A stretch of DNA of 64,000 nucleotides from Variovorax sp. WS11. Lineage in GTDB: Bacteria; Pseudomonadota; Gammaproteobacteria; Burkholderiales; Burkholderiaceae_C. Location: contig NZ_JAAGOW010000002.1 of the NCBI RefSeq assembly GCF_010499245.1, forward strand, positions 930,001 to 994,000. The letters are read 5' to 3'. The translations under genes and the position numbers were made by a program. Below, one piece after another: positions 15,210 through 23,684 of this stretch. The notes under the pieces were generated by a model. The model saw nothing but the letters and a program-made list of their open reading frames with translations. It had not been told where the DNA came from and did no database searches. The first letter of the stretch is position 1. Each line of letters starts with the position of its first letter.

Positions 15210-16496
15210 ATGACTTCATCGCTCACGCGGCGCGGCTTTCTTGCTACTTCGGCAGCAACCGCGCTGACCGCCAGCCCCTTGGTGTTCGCCGCTACCGCCG
15301 ACGACGAAACCCTGACAGGCCGTCCCGCCATCCGCCCGTTCAAGGTGAGAACACCTCAAGCCAAACTGAACGATCTGCGCCAGCGCATTGCCGCCACCCG
15401 GTGGCCCAGCAAGCAACCCGTTGCCGACGCATCGCAGGGCGTGGAGCTCGCCACCATGCGAAAGCTGGCGCGCTATTGGGCCACGGACTACGACTGGCGC
15501 AAGGTCGAGGCCAGGCTGAACGCGCTGCCGCAGTTCGTCACCGAGATCGACGGCGTGGACATCCATTTCATCCACGTCCGATCGAAGCAGCCAGGCGCCC
15601 TTCCGGTCATCGTCACCCACGGTTGGCCCGGGTCGATCGTCGAGCAGTTGAAGATCATCGAGCCGCTGACGAATCCGGTGGCCCATGGCGCGAGTGCGGC
15701 GGACGCGTTCGACGTCGTGATCCCGTCGCTGCCCGGCCACGGCTTCTCGGGCAAGCCGACCGCCGTCGGCTGGGATCCCGTTCGCATCGCCCGTGCCTGG
15801 ATCGCGCTGATGAAGCGCCTCGGATACACGAGGTATGTGGCCCAAGGCGGCGACTGGGGGAATGCCGTCACGGAGCAGATGGCGCTGCAGGCGCCGCCTG
15901 AATTGATCGGCATTCACACCAACATGCCGGCCACCGTGCCGGACGACATCGCGCAGGCGCTCCAGTTCGGCAACCCGCCACCCGGCCAGCTTTCGCCCGA
16001 CGAGAAACATGCCTTCGATCAGCTCGCCTTCTTCTACAAGCACGGCTTGGTCTATGCCCAGGAAATGAGCAACCGCCCTCAAACGCTGTATGGGATCGAG
16101 GATTCACCGATCGGTCTCGCGGCCTGGATGCTCGACCACGATGCGCGCAGCTACGAGCTGATCGCTCGGGTCTTCGATGGCCAGCCGGAGGGGCTGACAC
16201 GGGACGACGTCCTCGACAACATCACGCTCTACTGGCTGACTGAAACAGCGGTCTCCTCGGCACGCCTGTACTGGGAAAGCAAGCTGGCCTTCTTTGCGCC
16301 CAAGAACGTGACCATCCCGGTTGGCGTGAGCGTCTTTCCCGATGAGATCTATGCGGCTCCTCGTAGTTGGACGCAGCGCGCTTATCCCAAGCTCGTTCAC
16401 TACAACCGGCTTCCGAAGGGCGGCCACTTTGCCGCGTGGGAACAGCCGCAGCAATTCGCCGAGGAATTGCGCGCGAGCTTCAAGTCGCTTCGGTGA
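15210..16496 (+). CDS. Tat-exported epoxide hydrolase (EHN family)
   Basis: 428 residues. The N-terminus SLTRRGFLATSA has the twin-arginine motif (R7-R8), followed by a hydrophobic stretch and FAA cleavage region, so the enzyme should be exported folded. The EHN domain starts IRPFKVRTPQAKLNDLRQRIAATRWP; the core has THGWPGS (136-142), nucleophile D215 in GGDWGN and base H406 in KGGHFAAWEQP. It is clearly paralogous to the Sec-exported gene at 6419-7738, with long identical blocks. It lies downstream of MaoC and converges with an SRPBCC gene 21 bases on. The epoxide substrate is unknown. Confidence 0.9.
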   Translation: MTSSLTRRGFLATSAATALTASPLVFAATADDETLTGRPAIRPFKVRTPQAKLNDLRQRIAATRWPSKQPVADASQGVELATMRKLARYWATDYDWRKVEARLNALPQFVTEIDGVDIHFIHVRSKQPGALPVIVTHGWPGSIVEQLKIIEPLTNPVAHGASAADAFDVVIPSLPGHGFSGKPTAVGWDPVRIARAWIALMKRLGYTRYVAQGGDWGNAVTEQMALQAPPELIGIHTNMPATVPDDIAQALQFGNPPPGQLSPDEKHAFDQLAFFYKHGLVYAQEMSNRPQTLYGIEDSPIGLAAWMLDHDARSYELIARVFDGQPEGLTRDDVLDNITLYWLTETAVSSARLYWESKLAFFAPKNVTIPVGVSVFPDEIYAAPRSWTQRAYPKLVHYNRLPKGGHFAAWEQPQQFAEELRASFKSLR

Positions 16497-16517
16497 GCGA
16501 GCGCAAGTTGCATAGCC

Positions 16518-16976
16518 CTACGGTCCACGGGCCGTCATGCTCCGCGCTTCGATGGCCTTGACGGAGTTCTCAAACGCCCGTTCCAGGACGCGCCTGCCGA
16601 TGCTCCCGAGCACGAATCCGAGCACCCGCCCCTTGAGGTTCTTGCCGTCACGTACGACGACCACGTCGATGCCGGTCGAGCCGTCGGGCTGGCGGGTGAA
16701 GGTGTACGTGTGCCCCGACGCCCCGCCCCACAGGTTGGAGTCGGTCGTCGTGAGGACGACGCGGCCGGGGTCGGACCAGTCGTAGTGCAGGCGTTCCCAG
16801 ATGCCGCCCGAGCCTTCCGTGACGTCGGCGTGCCAGCGGCCCTGGTCGTGCACCTCGAGGTAGTCGTCGGCGCTGTTGCCGAAGAGCTTAGAGCGGCCTG
16901 GCCCGAAGTCGGTGAGCCCGGCGAGGTACTGCTCGGGCGTCGAGGTGGTTGTCTGGTGGAGATGGATCGTGGACAT
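16518..16976 (-). CDS. SRPBCC-superfamily protein of unknown ligand
   Basis: 152 residues. The layout (short N-terminal strand, helix, then long antiparallel strands such as GRVVLTTTDSNLWGGASGHTYTFT and a final amphipathic helix GRRVLERAFENSVKAIEAR) is that of polyketide-cyclase/START-like SRPBCC proteins, which bind hydrophobic ligands. No catalytic residues can be assigned. It stands alone between the convergent epoxide hydrolase and the IclR gene; 17 bases upstream of its start nothing regulatory is evident. Confidence 0.65.
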   Translation of the reverse strand: MSTIHLHQTTTSTPEQYLAGLTDFGPGRSKLFGNSADDYLEVHDQGRWHADVTEGSGGIWERLHYDWSDPGRVVLTTTDSNLWGGASGHTYTFTRQPDGSTGIDVVVVRDGKNLKGRVLGFVLGSIGRRVLERAFENSVKAIEARSMTARGP

Positions 16977-17112
16977 CCCTCGACGATAGGGGACGACCCG
17001 ATGGCGTGAATGACGTACTCCCCTCGTTTCAGGACAAGGCCTGGATGCAGCGTTTCACTTCCGGCAACAGCCCGATCCACGAATCGGCCTTCCGCAATCG
17101 CTCTCCGACGCT

Positions 17113-17904
17113 CTACGGGTGCCACGCCGAGACAACCCTCGGCGTCTGAGGCGTCGTGCTTCCGGCCAGCGCATACGACAGCTGGTTCGCCGCCTTGATG
17201 ATCGTCTTGGCGTGCCGTAGCAGCTTGTTCTTCGGCAGCCGTTCGGCAGGGCCCGAGATGCAGACGGAGCCCAGCAGGCGCCAGTTGAGGCCGAAGACCG
17301 GCGCAGACACCGTCGCCACCCCCTTCTCTCTTTCGCCGATGGAGAAGTGGTAGCCCCGCTTCCGGATCTCTTCGTACAAGGCGCCGGGCTCGCCCGAGAA
17401 CGCGAGGATCACCCGTCCGGGCGAACCCTTGTCGAGCGGCAGGGCCGAGCCCATGCGTGCATGGTGGCGGATCGGCTGCGGCCCCTCGACCCGAACGATG
17501 CAGGTGCGGATGTTGCCTTCGCGCACGTAGAACGCAGCACTCTCGCCGGTCGTCTGCGTCAACTCGCGCAGCATCGGCTCGACCACGTTGTTGACGTCGA
17601 AGGCCGCCTGGTAGCGCGCGCCCAGCCAGCCGGCCGCCGGCCCGAGGCGCCACTCGCCGTCATCGCGCTGGACCACATAACCGCTATGGCCCAGCGTCCG
17701 CAGAAGGCGCAGCGCCGTCGTCTTGTGCATGCCGCTGCGGCGCGTCAGCTCCGCCAGCGACAGGCGCTGGTCCTGCATGCCGAATGCCTCGAGCAGTTGA
17801 AGGGCGCGCGTGACAGCGGTGACGCCGCCGGCGGGCTCGTCGCCTTCGGGCGATGCGCCTGCATCGCGTTGTTGCGGGGTCTCGCTGGCTTTGGTTCGCG
17901 GCAT
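17113..17904 (-). CDS. IclR-family transcriptional regulator
   Basis: 263 residues. After a disordered 35-residue start come the winged helix (AVTRALQLLEAFGMQDQRLSLAELTRRSGMHKTTALRLLRTL) and the GAF-like IclR effector domain (SPGRVILAFSG, REKGVATVSAPVFG). IclR proteins bind small organic acids and control adjacent catabolic operons. It is divergent from the Bug-RraA operon across 113 bases, its probable target. The start chosen is the ATG giving MPRTK; the upstream reading would extend into the divergent promoter region. Confidence 0.9.
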   Translation of the reverse strand: MPRTKASETPQQRDAGASPEGDEPAGGVTAVTRALQLLEAFGMQDQRLSLAELTRRSGMHKTTALRLLRTLGHSGYVVQRDDGEWRLGPAAGWLGARYQAAFDVNNVVEPMLRELTQTTGESAAFYVREGNIRTCIVRVEGPQPIRHHARMGSALPLDKGSPGRVILAFSGEPGALYEEIRKRGYHFSIGEREKGVATVSAPVFGLNWRLLGSVCISGPAERLPKNKLLRHAKTIIKAANQLSYALAGSTTPQTPRVVSAWHP

Positions 17905-18017
17905 GGTTCGTGGTCCACCTGGTGCAACACCATTGTACGTATCGGAACGCAAATCTACAGTTCGTCCAAGCCTGAAGCAGGCAATGACCGTGGATCACCA
18001 CCAATCGGAGACAAACC

Positions 18018-19001
18018 TTGACCATCACGAAACTCGACCTTTCCCGCCGCACCGCGGTGCTCGCCGTGTTGTCCTTTGCCTCCTGCGCCGCGCTGGCGCA
18101 GGCCTACCCCTCGCGGCCGATCAAGCTCATCGTGCCCTTCCCCGCCGGCGGCGGCACCGACCTCATCGCTCGCGAAGTGGGCAACAAGGTCGCGACGCAG
18201 CAGGGCTGGACCGTGGTGATCGACAACAAGCCCGGTTCGGGCGGCAACCTCGGCGTGGACGCCGCGGCCAAGGCGGCGCCGGACGGCTACACCATCGTGC
18301 TCGGGCAGACCAGCAATCTCGCCATCAATCCCACGCTGTATTCGAAGCTGCCCTACAACCCGCAAAAGGACCTGGCCCCCATCGGCCTGGTCGCCAGCTC
18401 GCCGCTCGTGCTCGTGGTTGCGGCCGACTCGCCCTACAAGACGCTGGCCGATGTCGTGGCAGCCGGCAAGGCGAAGCCCGAAGCCATCAACTACGCGAGC
18501 TCCGGCAGCGGCACGGTCGCCCACCTGGCCGCCGAACAGTTCCAGAAGATCGCCGGGGTCAAGTTCACGCACGTGCCGTACAAGGGCGCGGCGCAAGGCG
18601 CGACCGACCTCGTCGGCGGCCAGATCCAGATGTACATGTCGTCGATCCCCACCCTCATCGGACACATCCGCAACGGCAAGATGCGGGCCCTCGCGGTGAC
18701 CTCGGACAAGCGCGTGAACGACCTTCCCAACGTGCCGACCATCGCCGAGTCCGGCTACAAGGGCTTCGAGGCGGTGACCTGGTTCGGCATTGCCGGCCCG
18801 GCGTCGATGCCGAAGGACGCGGTGGCGAAACTCAACGTTGCCTTCAACAAGGCGCTGCAGGACGCCGACGTGAAGAAGAAGCTCGAGGGCCAGGGCGCCG
18901 ACGTGCTCGGCGGCACGCCCGAGCAGTTCGGCAAGCTGATTCAGGACGACATCGTGCGCTGGGGCAAGGTCGTCAAGGACTCCGGCGCCAAGGTCGACTG
19001 A
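18018..19001 (+). CDS. Bug-family (TctC) periplasmic solute-binding protein
   Basis: 327 residues. The start is TTG, set by GGAG (18007-18010) seven bases upstream; no ATG is suitably placed. The signal peptide (about 1-28, ending ALAQA) precedes YPSRPIKLIVPFPAGGGTD, the Bug signature; FPAGGGTD contacts the ligand carboxylate. Bug proteins bind carboxylates or other small polar compounds in the periplasm; no TctA/TctB membrane genes are nearby, as is usual for orphan Bug proteins in Burkholderiales. It is the first gene of an operon with an RraA-like aldolase, so a hydroxy- or keto-dicarboxylate is a reasonable guess for the ligand. Confidence 0.9.
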   Translation: MTITKLDLSRRTAVLAVLSFASCAALAQAYPSRPIKLIVPFPAGGGTDLIAREVGNKVATQQGWTVVIDNKPGSGGNLGVDAAAKAAPDGYTIVLGQTSNLAINPTLYSKLPYNPQKDLAPIGLVASSPLVLVVAADSPYKTLADVVAAGKAKPEAINYASSGSGTVAHLAAEQFQKIAGVKFTHVPYKGAAQGATDLVGGQIQMYMSSIPTLIGHIRNGKMRALAVTSDKRVNDLPNVPTIAESGYKGFEAVTWFGIAGPASMPKDAVAKLNVAFNKALQDADVKKKLEGQGADVLGGTPEQFGKLIQDDIVRWGKVVKDSGAKVD

Positions 19002-19117
19002 CGGCGCCTCCACCTCCCGATCACCGGCTTGCCGGAAACGCCCGTCGGCAGCGCATGCACGACTCGGCGAGGCGCAGCTGCGCCCGCCTTCCACCTCTCA
19101 CACCCGAAAGACCCATC

Positions 19118-19807
19118 ATGAGCAACCCATTGCCCGAGATCATTCGCGACTTCGAGCGCGTTCCTGCCGACATCGTTCAGCAGGCTTCCGAATTCCAGCC
19201 GGCCATTCTTGCCGACGTGGCAGGCCGCCGGGGCGCATTGCACGGCCGCATCCAGCCGCTGCGGCCGCGCATGAAGCTGGCCGGCCCCGCGCTGACCGTC
19301 GAGGTGCGGCCCGGGGACAACCTCATGATCCACGCTGCGATCGCGCTGGCCAAGCCCGGCGACGTGCTCGTGATCGACGGCAAGGCGGACCAGACCTCGG
19401 CGCTCATGGGCACCATCATGATGACCGCCTGCCGCCAGCGCGGCATCGCCGGCGTGGTGGTCGACGGCGCGGTGCGCGACAGCCTGGAGATCGACGAGAT
19501 GGACTATCCGGTCTTCTCGGTCGGCACCAATCCCAACGGCCCGACGAAGAACATCGGCGGCCGCATCGGCCACCCGGTGACGGTGGGCGGCGTGACCGTG
19601 CGGGCCGGCGACTTCGTGATCGGCGACGGCGATGGCGTGATGGTCGTGGAGCGCGAGAAGATCGCGTCGCTGATCGGCGCCGCGCGCAAGAAGGTGCAGG
19701 ACGAGACCAAGCGCATCGCTGCGATCAAGGACGGCAACACGGCCGCCTCCTGGCTCGACGGCGCGCTGCGCGCGGCGGGCGTGCTCAAGGAAGGCGAGAC
19801 GCTGTGA
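19118..19807 (+). CDS. RraA-family protein, probable 4-hydroxy-4-methyl-2-oxoglutarate / oxaloacetate-type aldolase
   Basis: 229 residues. GVVVDGAVRDS contains the R120-D121 pair that binds pyruvate and metal in class II HMG/CHA aldolases of the RraA fold; PGDVLVIDGKAD is the other conserved loop. Unlike the RNase E inhibitor RraA of E. coli, catabolic members cleave 4-carboxy-4-hydroxy-2-oxoacids to pyruvate and an oxoacid. It lies between a Bug receptor (116 bases upstream) and a hydroxyacid dehydrogenase, whose GTG overlaps its stop by four bases. The catabolic setting favours the aldolase reading. Confidence 0.85.
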   Translation: MSNPLPEIIRDFERVPADIVQQASEFQPAILADVAGRRGALHGRIQPLRPRMKLAGPALTVEVRPGDNLMIHAAIALAKPGDVLVIDGKADQTSALMGTIMMTACRQRGIAGVVVDGAVRDSLEIDEMDYPVFSVGTNPNGPTKNIGGRIGHPVTVGGVTVRAGDFVIGDGDGVMVVEREKIASLIGAARKKVQDETKRIAAIKDGNTAASWLDGALRAAGVLKEGETL

Positions 19808-20730
19808 GCGTGATCCTCGTCACCGGTGCGGATCTCGCCCCGCAGGCGCTCGAACTCCTGAAAGAGCACGAAGTGATCTTCGCCGGCAAGACGCCGACGG
19901 AGGACGACGTGGTGGCGCTGTGCGCCAAGCACAATCCGGTCGCGATCATCGTGCGCTACAGCAAGGTCGGTGCGGCGGCGATGGATGCGGCGCCTGCCTT
20001 GCGCGTGATCTCCAAGCACGGCAGCGGCACCGACACCATCGACAAGCCGGCGGCCAAGGCGCGCGGCATCGAGGTCGTCGCGGCAGCGGGTGCCAACGCC
20101 GCGGCCGTGGCCGAGCAGGCGCTGGCGCTGATGCTCGCCTGCGCCAAGTCCGTGGTCTCGCTCGATGCGCGCATGCACGGCGGCCACTGGGACAAGGCCA
20201 CGCACAAGAGCCTGGAGCTGGGCGGCCGCACCGTCGGCCTGGTCGGGCTCGGCGCGATCGGCCTGCGCTTTGCGCGGATGGCCCATGCGCTGGACATGCG
20301 GGTGATCGGCTTCGACCCGTTCGCGAAGAACCTGCCCGACTACGTGCAGGCGGTCGACCTGGAAGCGATCTGGCGCGACGCCGACGTGATCTCGCTGCAC
20401 TGCCCGTTGACCGAGGACAACCGCAAGCTGGTGAATGCGGACACCCTGGCGACGACCCGGCGCGGTGTGATCCTGGTCAACACGGCCCGCGGTGGCCTGA
20501 TCGACGAGGACGCGCTTCTCGCCGCCGTGAAGTCCGGCCAGGTGCTGGCAGCGGGCCTGGACAGCTTCGCGGTCGAACCGATGGCTGCCGGGCACGCTTT
20601 CCAGGGCGAGAAGGGCTTCGTGCTGAGCCCGCACATCGGCGGCGTGACCAGCGATGCGTACGTGAACATGGGGGTCGCCGCTGCGAGCAACGCACTCGAA
20701 GTCCTGGCGAAGCAACGGGCGCCCGCCTGA
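19804..20730 (+). CDS. D-2-hydroxyacid dehydrogenase (NAD-dependent, PGDH-like)
   Basis: 308 residues. The Rossmann motif GLGAIG (148-153) lies in GRTVGLVGLGAIGLRFARMA; catalytic R229 (NTARGGLIDE) and H277 (SPHIGG) identify the D-isomer-specific 2-hydroxyacid dehydrogenase family. It interconverts a 2-hydroxyacid and a 2-oxoacid in the cytosol. The GTG start overlaps the RraA stop (GTGA), so the two are co-translated. In this operon it may oxidise an imported hydroxyacid before aldol cleavage, or reduce the product; the direction is inference. Confidence 0.9.
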   Translation: MSVILVTGADLAPQALELLKEHEVIFAGKTPTEDDVVALCAKHNPVAIIVRYSKVGAAAMDAAPALRVISKHGSGTDTIDKPAAKARGIEVVAAAGANAAAVAEQALALMLACAKSVVSLDARMHGGHWDKATHKSLELGGRTVGLVGLGAIGLRFARMAHALDMRVIGFDPFAKNLPDYVQAVDLEAIWRDADVISLHCPLTEDNRKLVNADTLATTRRGVILVNTARGGLIDEDALLAAVKSGQVLAAGLDSFAVEPMAAGHAFQGEKGFVLSPHIGGVTSDAYVNMGVAAASNALEVLAKQRAPA

Positions 20731-20761
20731 ACATCCCCCGATCGGAATCAGGAGACATTCA

Positions 20762-21745
20762 ATGAGCATTTTTTCGCGCAAGACCATCCCGGCCGCCCTG
20801 GCCGCGGCGGCGATCCATGCAGCCGCAGGTGCGGCTTTCGCGCAGGGGGACTATCCCTCGAAGCCGGTGCGCATCGTCGTGCCCTATCCGCCCGGCGGCG
20901 CGGTGGACCAGGTGACGCGCCGCGTCGCCCAAAAGCTCACGGAGCAGACGGGCCAGAGCTTCTTCGTGGAGAACAAGGCGGGCGCGACCGGCACCATCGG
21001 CGCGCAGCAGGTCGCGAAGGCCACGCCCGACGGCTACACACTGATGGCCAACGACACGACCTACTCGATCCTGCCGCACGTCTTCAGCAAGCTGCCCTTC
21101 GATCATGAGCGGGACCTGATGCCGGTGGCTGCTTTCAACTTCGCACCGATGGCGCTCGTGGTGGGCTCGGAGTCGCGCTTCAAGGCGCTGTCGGACCTGG
21201 TGGGCTACGCGAAGGCGAACCCCGGCAAGCTCAACTACGGCACCGGTGGTGCAGGCACGACGCCGCACTTCTCCACCGAGGCCCTGGCCAGTGCGGCCAG
21301 GATCGACGTGACGCACGTCCCCTTCAAGGGTGCCGGCGAGGCCACGCTCGCCCTGCTCTCGGGGACCATCGACTTCCAGATCGCCTCCACGCCGGGGGTG
21401 ATGGGGCAGGTCAAGGGCGGCAAGGTGCGGCTGCTGGGCATCAGCGGCGACAAGCGCCTGGCCGCGCTCCCGGAGGTCCCGACCTTCGCCGAGGCCGGCA
21501 TCAAGGACTACAGCGTCATCAACTTCACCGGGCTCTGGGCGCCGAAGGGAACGCCGGCGCCCGTGATGCAGCGCCTGCAGAAAGAGATCGCGACCGCCAT
21601 GGCGAGTGCCGACGTGCAGAAGTTCTCTGCCGACCTCGGTGCAGTGCCCTCGGTCGTGTCCGGCGATGCCTTCACGAAGATGCTGCGCGACAACACGCAG
21701 CTGTGGAGCAAGGTGGCCGCGGCCGCCAAGGTCGAGAAACAGTAG
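20762..21745 (+). CDS. Bug-family (TctC) periplasmic solute-binding protein
   Basis: 327 residues with a signal peptide ending AFAQ and the signature YPSKPVRIVVPYPPGGAVDQV. AGGAG lies eight bases ahead of the ATG. It is the second Bug receptor of the same operon, 31 bases after the dehydrogenase, and differs widely from the first (PPGGAVD versus PAGGGTD in the ligand loop), so it probably binds a different or modified substrate. No transporter membrane subunits accompany it. Confidence 0.9.
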   Translation: MSIFSRKTIPAALAAAAIHAAAGAAFAQGDYPSKPVRIVVPYPPGGAVDQVTRRVAQKLTEQTGQSFFVENKAGATGTIGAQQVAKATPDGYTLMANDTTYSILPHVFSKLPFDHERDLMPVAAFNFAPMALVVGSESRFKALSDLVGYAKANPGKLNYGTGGAGTTPHFSTEALASAARIDVTHVPFKGAGEATLALLSGTIDFQIASTPGVMGQVKGGKVRLLGISGDKRLAALPEVPTFAEAGIKDYSVINFTGLWAPKGTPAPVMQRLQKEIATAMASADVQKFSADLGAVPSVVSGDAFTKMLRDNTQLWSKVAAAAKVEKQ

Positions 21746-21759
21746 CCGGAGCCCGAACC

Positions 21760-22701
21760 ATGCTGCTGCTCCAGCCCCCCGAAGTCCGCGATCTGGACGT
21801 CTTCACGCGCATGGCCGAGCGCTGGCGCCGAAAGGGCCGGCGCAGCGCATGGGCCGATGCGAACCGGGGCGGAGCGCCGGTCGACTCTTTCCTGGAGGGC
21901 CCCGTCTTCGATGCGGCCGGCAACCTCTACGTGACCGATATTCCGTGGGGACGCGTTTTCCGCATCGACCCCGCGGGCGAGTGGGACCTGGTCTCGGAAT
22001 TCGACGGCGAGCCCAACGGCATGAAGTTCGCCGATGAGCGCACGCTCATCATCACGGACTACAAGAACGGCCTGATGGCGCTGGATGTCGTCAGCGGGGC
22101 GCTCAAGCCCTACCTCGAGCGCCGCAACAGCGAGCGCTTTCGCGGCGTGAACGATCTCGTGTTCGATTCCCGCGGCAACCTGTACTTCACCGACCAGGGC
22201 CAGAGCGGGATGCACGAGCCCGCGGGCCGGGTCTACCGGCTGACGCCGGAGGGGCGCCTCGATCTGCTGCTGAACAACGTCCCGAGCCCGAACGGCGTCG
22301 TGCTCTCGCCGGACGAGCGCGTGCTCTTCGTCGCGGCGACGCGCGGCAACTGCGTGTGGCGGGCGCCGCTGATGCCCGACGGCAGCGTGACGAAGGTCGG
22401 CCAGTTCTTCACGTCCTATGGTCCGAGCGGGCCCGACGGGCTTGCGATGGATGAAGCGGGCCGGCTGCTGGTCGCGAACCCGGGCCTGGGGTACGTGTGG
22501 GTGCTGAACCATCGCGCGGAGCCGGTGGTCGTGCTGCGCAGCACGGAAGGCATGTCGCTCACGAATCTGGCCTTCGGCGGGCCCTTGCGCACGGTGCTCT
22601 ACTGCACGGAATCCACGACCGGCACGATTTTGCGCACAACGCTCGATGTGCCCGGCATGAAGGCTCATGCAGGCCGAGTTGCCCAAGCTCCCGGCGCTTG
22701 A
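21760..22701 (+). CDS. SMP-30/gluconolactonase-like lactonase
   Basis: 313 residues of six-bladed propeller type. Likely metal ligands are E46 (FLEGPVFD), N131 (RGVNDLVFD), N178 (SPNGVVLSPDE) and D226 (GPDGLAMDE), in the order found in SMP-30/gluconolactonase/LRE proteins. These hydrolyse sugar or aldonic lactones to the acid. It has no signal peptide, so it is cytosolic, and follows the Bug gene by 14 bases as the last gene of the IclR-controlled unit. A lactonase together with an RraA aldolase and a hydroxyacid dehydrogenase suggests catabolism of a sugar-acid or aromatic-derived lactone. Confidence 0.88.
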   Translation: MLLLQPPEVRDLDVFTRMAERWRRKGRRSAWADANRGGAPVDSFLEGPVFDAAGNLYVTDIPWGRVFRIDPAGEWDLVSEFDGEPNGMKFADERTLIITDYKNGLMALDVVSGALKPYLERRNSERFRGVNDLVFDSRGNLYFTDQGQSGMHEPAGRVYRLTPEGRLDLLLNNVPSPNGVVLSPDERVLFVAATRGNCVWRAPLMPDGSVTKVGQFFTSYGPSGPDGLAMDEAGRLLVANPGLGYVWVLNHRAEPVVVLRSTEGMSLTNLAFGGPLRTVLYCTESTTGTILRTTLDVPGMKAHAGRVAQAPGA

Positions 22702-22717
22702 TCAGCGATTGAAGCCG

Positions 22718-23614
22718 CTACTCCGGCAAGGGGCTGGCAAGCCGCTTGTACTCGTTGCGCTTCATCGTCAGATAGTCCTCGCGCTCCACTTCATGCAGCT
22801 GCCGCGCATAGCGCTCCGTACTGTCGAACCAGGCCGCGAGGCGCTGCGGCAGCTGCTTGGGGGCGTCCATGTAGGCGTCGATGGCCAGGTAGTAGCGCAT
22901 GGTGTTGCGCTCCACCACGCCGCGCACGCCGCCCACGTAGGTCGGCTCGCCCGCCGAGTCCTTGCCCGTCGCGGTGAATCCCACCTTGTCCGAGCCGATG
23001 GTCGAGAGATAGCCCTGCATCGCGATGCGCGCCGCCACCCCGTAAGCGTAGGCATAGCCGAGATGGATGAAGGTCTTGCCGTTGCCCAGCGGCGTCGCCT
23101 CGAGCTCGATGCGGTAGTCCCGGGTCGACAGCGGCCCCTTGTCGGCGCTTAGCCGCACGCTCAGGTAGTCGTCGCCGATGTTCGGCGGCTGCCAGACGAA
23201 GTCGACGCGCGTCGCCTCCGACAGCGGCTGGTCGAACTTGCGGCCGACCGAGACGGCGAGCGACCTGGCATTGCCTGACCCGCGCGGCACGCAATACTTG
23301 GTGTTGAGGTGCAGCATCAGCACGTCGCACCAGACGCCGGGCTGGCTCAGGGAAGCGCTCACCTGGTCGAAGGGGTGGCTCAGCACCGCGAAGATGTCGC
23401 CGCTCAACTGGCCGGAGGCTTCCGTCGATTCGAGGACGAGCGGCCGCCCGAAGATGTTCTTGCCGATCTGTGTTTGGACGGCGTCGTATTTGGCACGCAA
23501 GGCCGCGGCACTCCCGAGTTGTGTCTGCGCCTGGACGGCGACCGGCACGATCAGGAACAAGACCCACAGCGCCAGCCGGCGAAGTGTTGTCGCGGGTTTC
23601 ATGATGTTGCGCAT
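22718..23614 (-). CDS. Secreted protein of unknown function
   Basis: 298 residues from the ATG used; a GTG six bases upstream and a second ATG at 23602 are alternatives. A clear signal peptide (LALWVLFLIVPVAVQAQ) is followed by a soluble domain with regions RPLVLESTEASGQLSGDIFAVL and KTFIHLGYAYAYGVAARIAMQGYL. Two cysteines (WCDVLML, KYCVPRG) may form a disulfide. I do not recognise the family with certainty. It converges with the lactonase gene and stands 70 bases downstream of the cNMP-binding gene on the same strand. Confidence 0.75.
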   Translation of the reverse strand: MRNIMKPATTLRRLALWVLFLIVPVAVQAQTQLGSAAALRAKYDAVQTQIGKNIFGRPLVLESTEASGQLSGDIFAVLSHPFDQVSASLSQPGVWCDVLMLHLNTKYCVPRGSGNARSLAVSVGRKFDQPLSEATRVDFVWQPPNIGDDYLSVRLSADKGPLSTRDYRIELEATPLGNGKTFIHLGYAYAYGVAARIAMQGYLSTIGSDKVGFTATGKDSAGEPTYVGGVRGVVERNTMRYYLAIDAYMDAPKQLPQRLAAWFDSTERYARQLHEVEREDYLTMKRNEYKRLASPLPE

Positions 23615-23684
23615 TGTCACGCTGGCCCGGGCGTCTGGCTAGTCCTTTAGTTGCAAGAGGTTGTTTGCCCCGGGCGCCCCCGGA

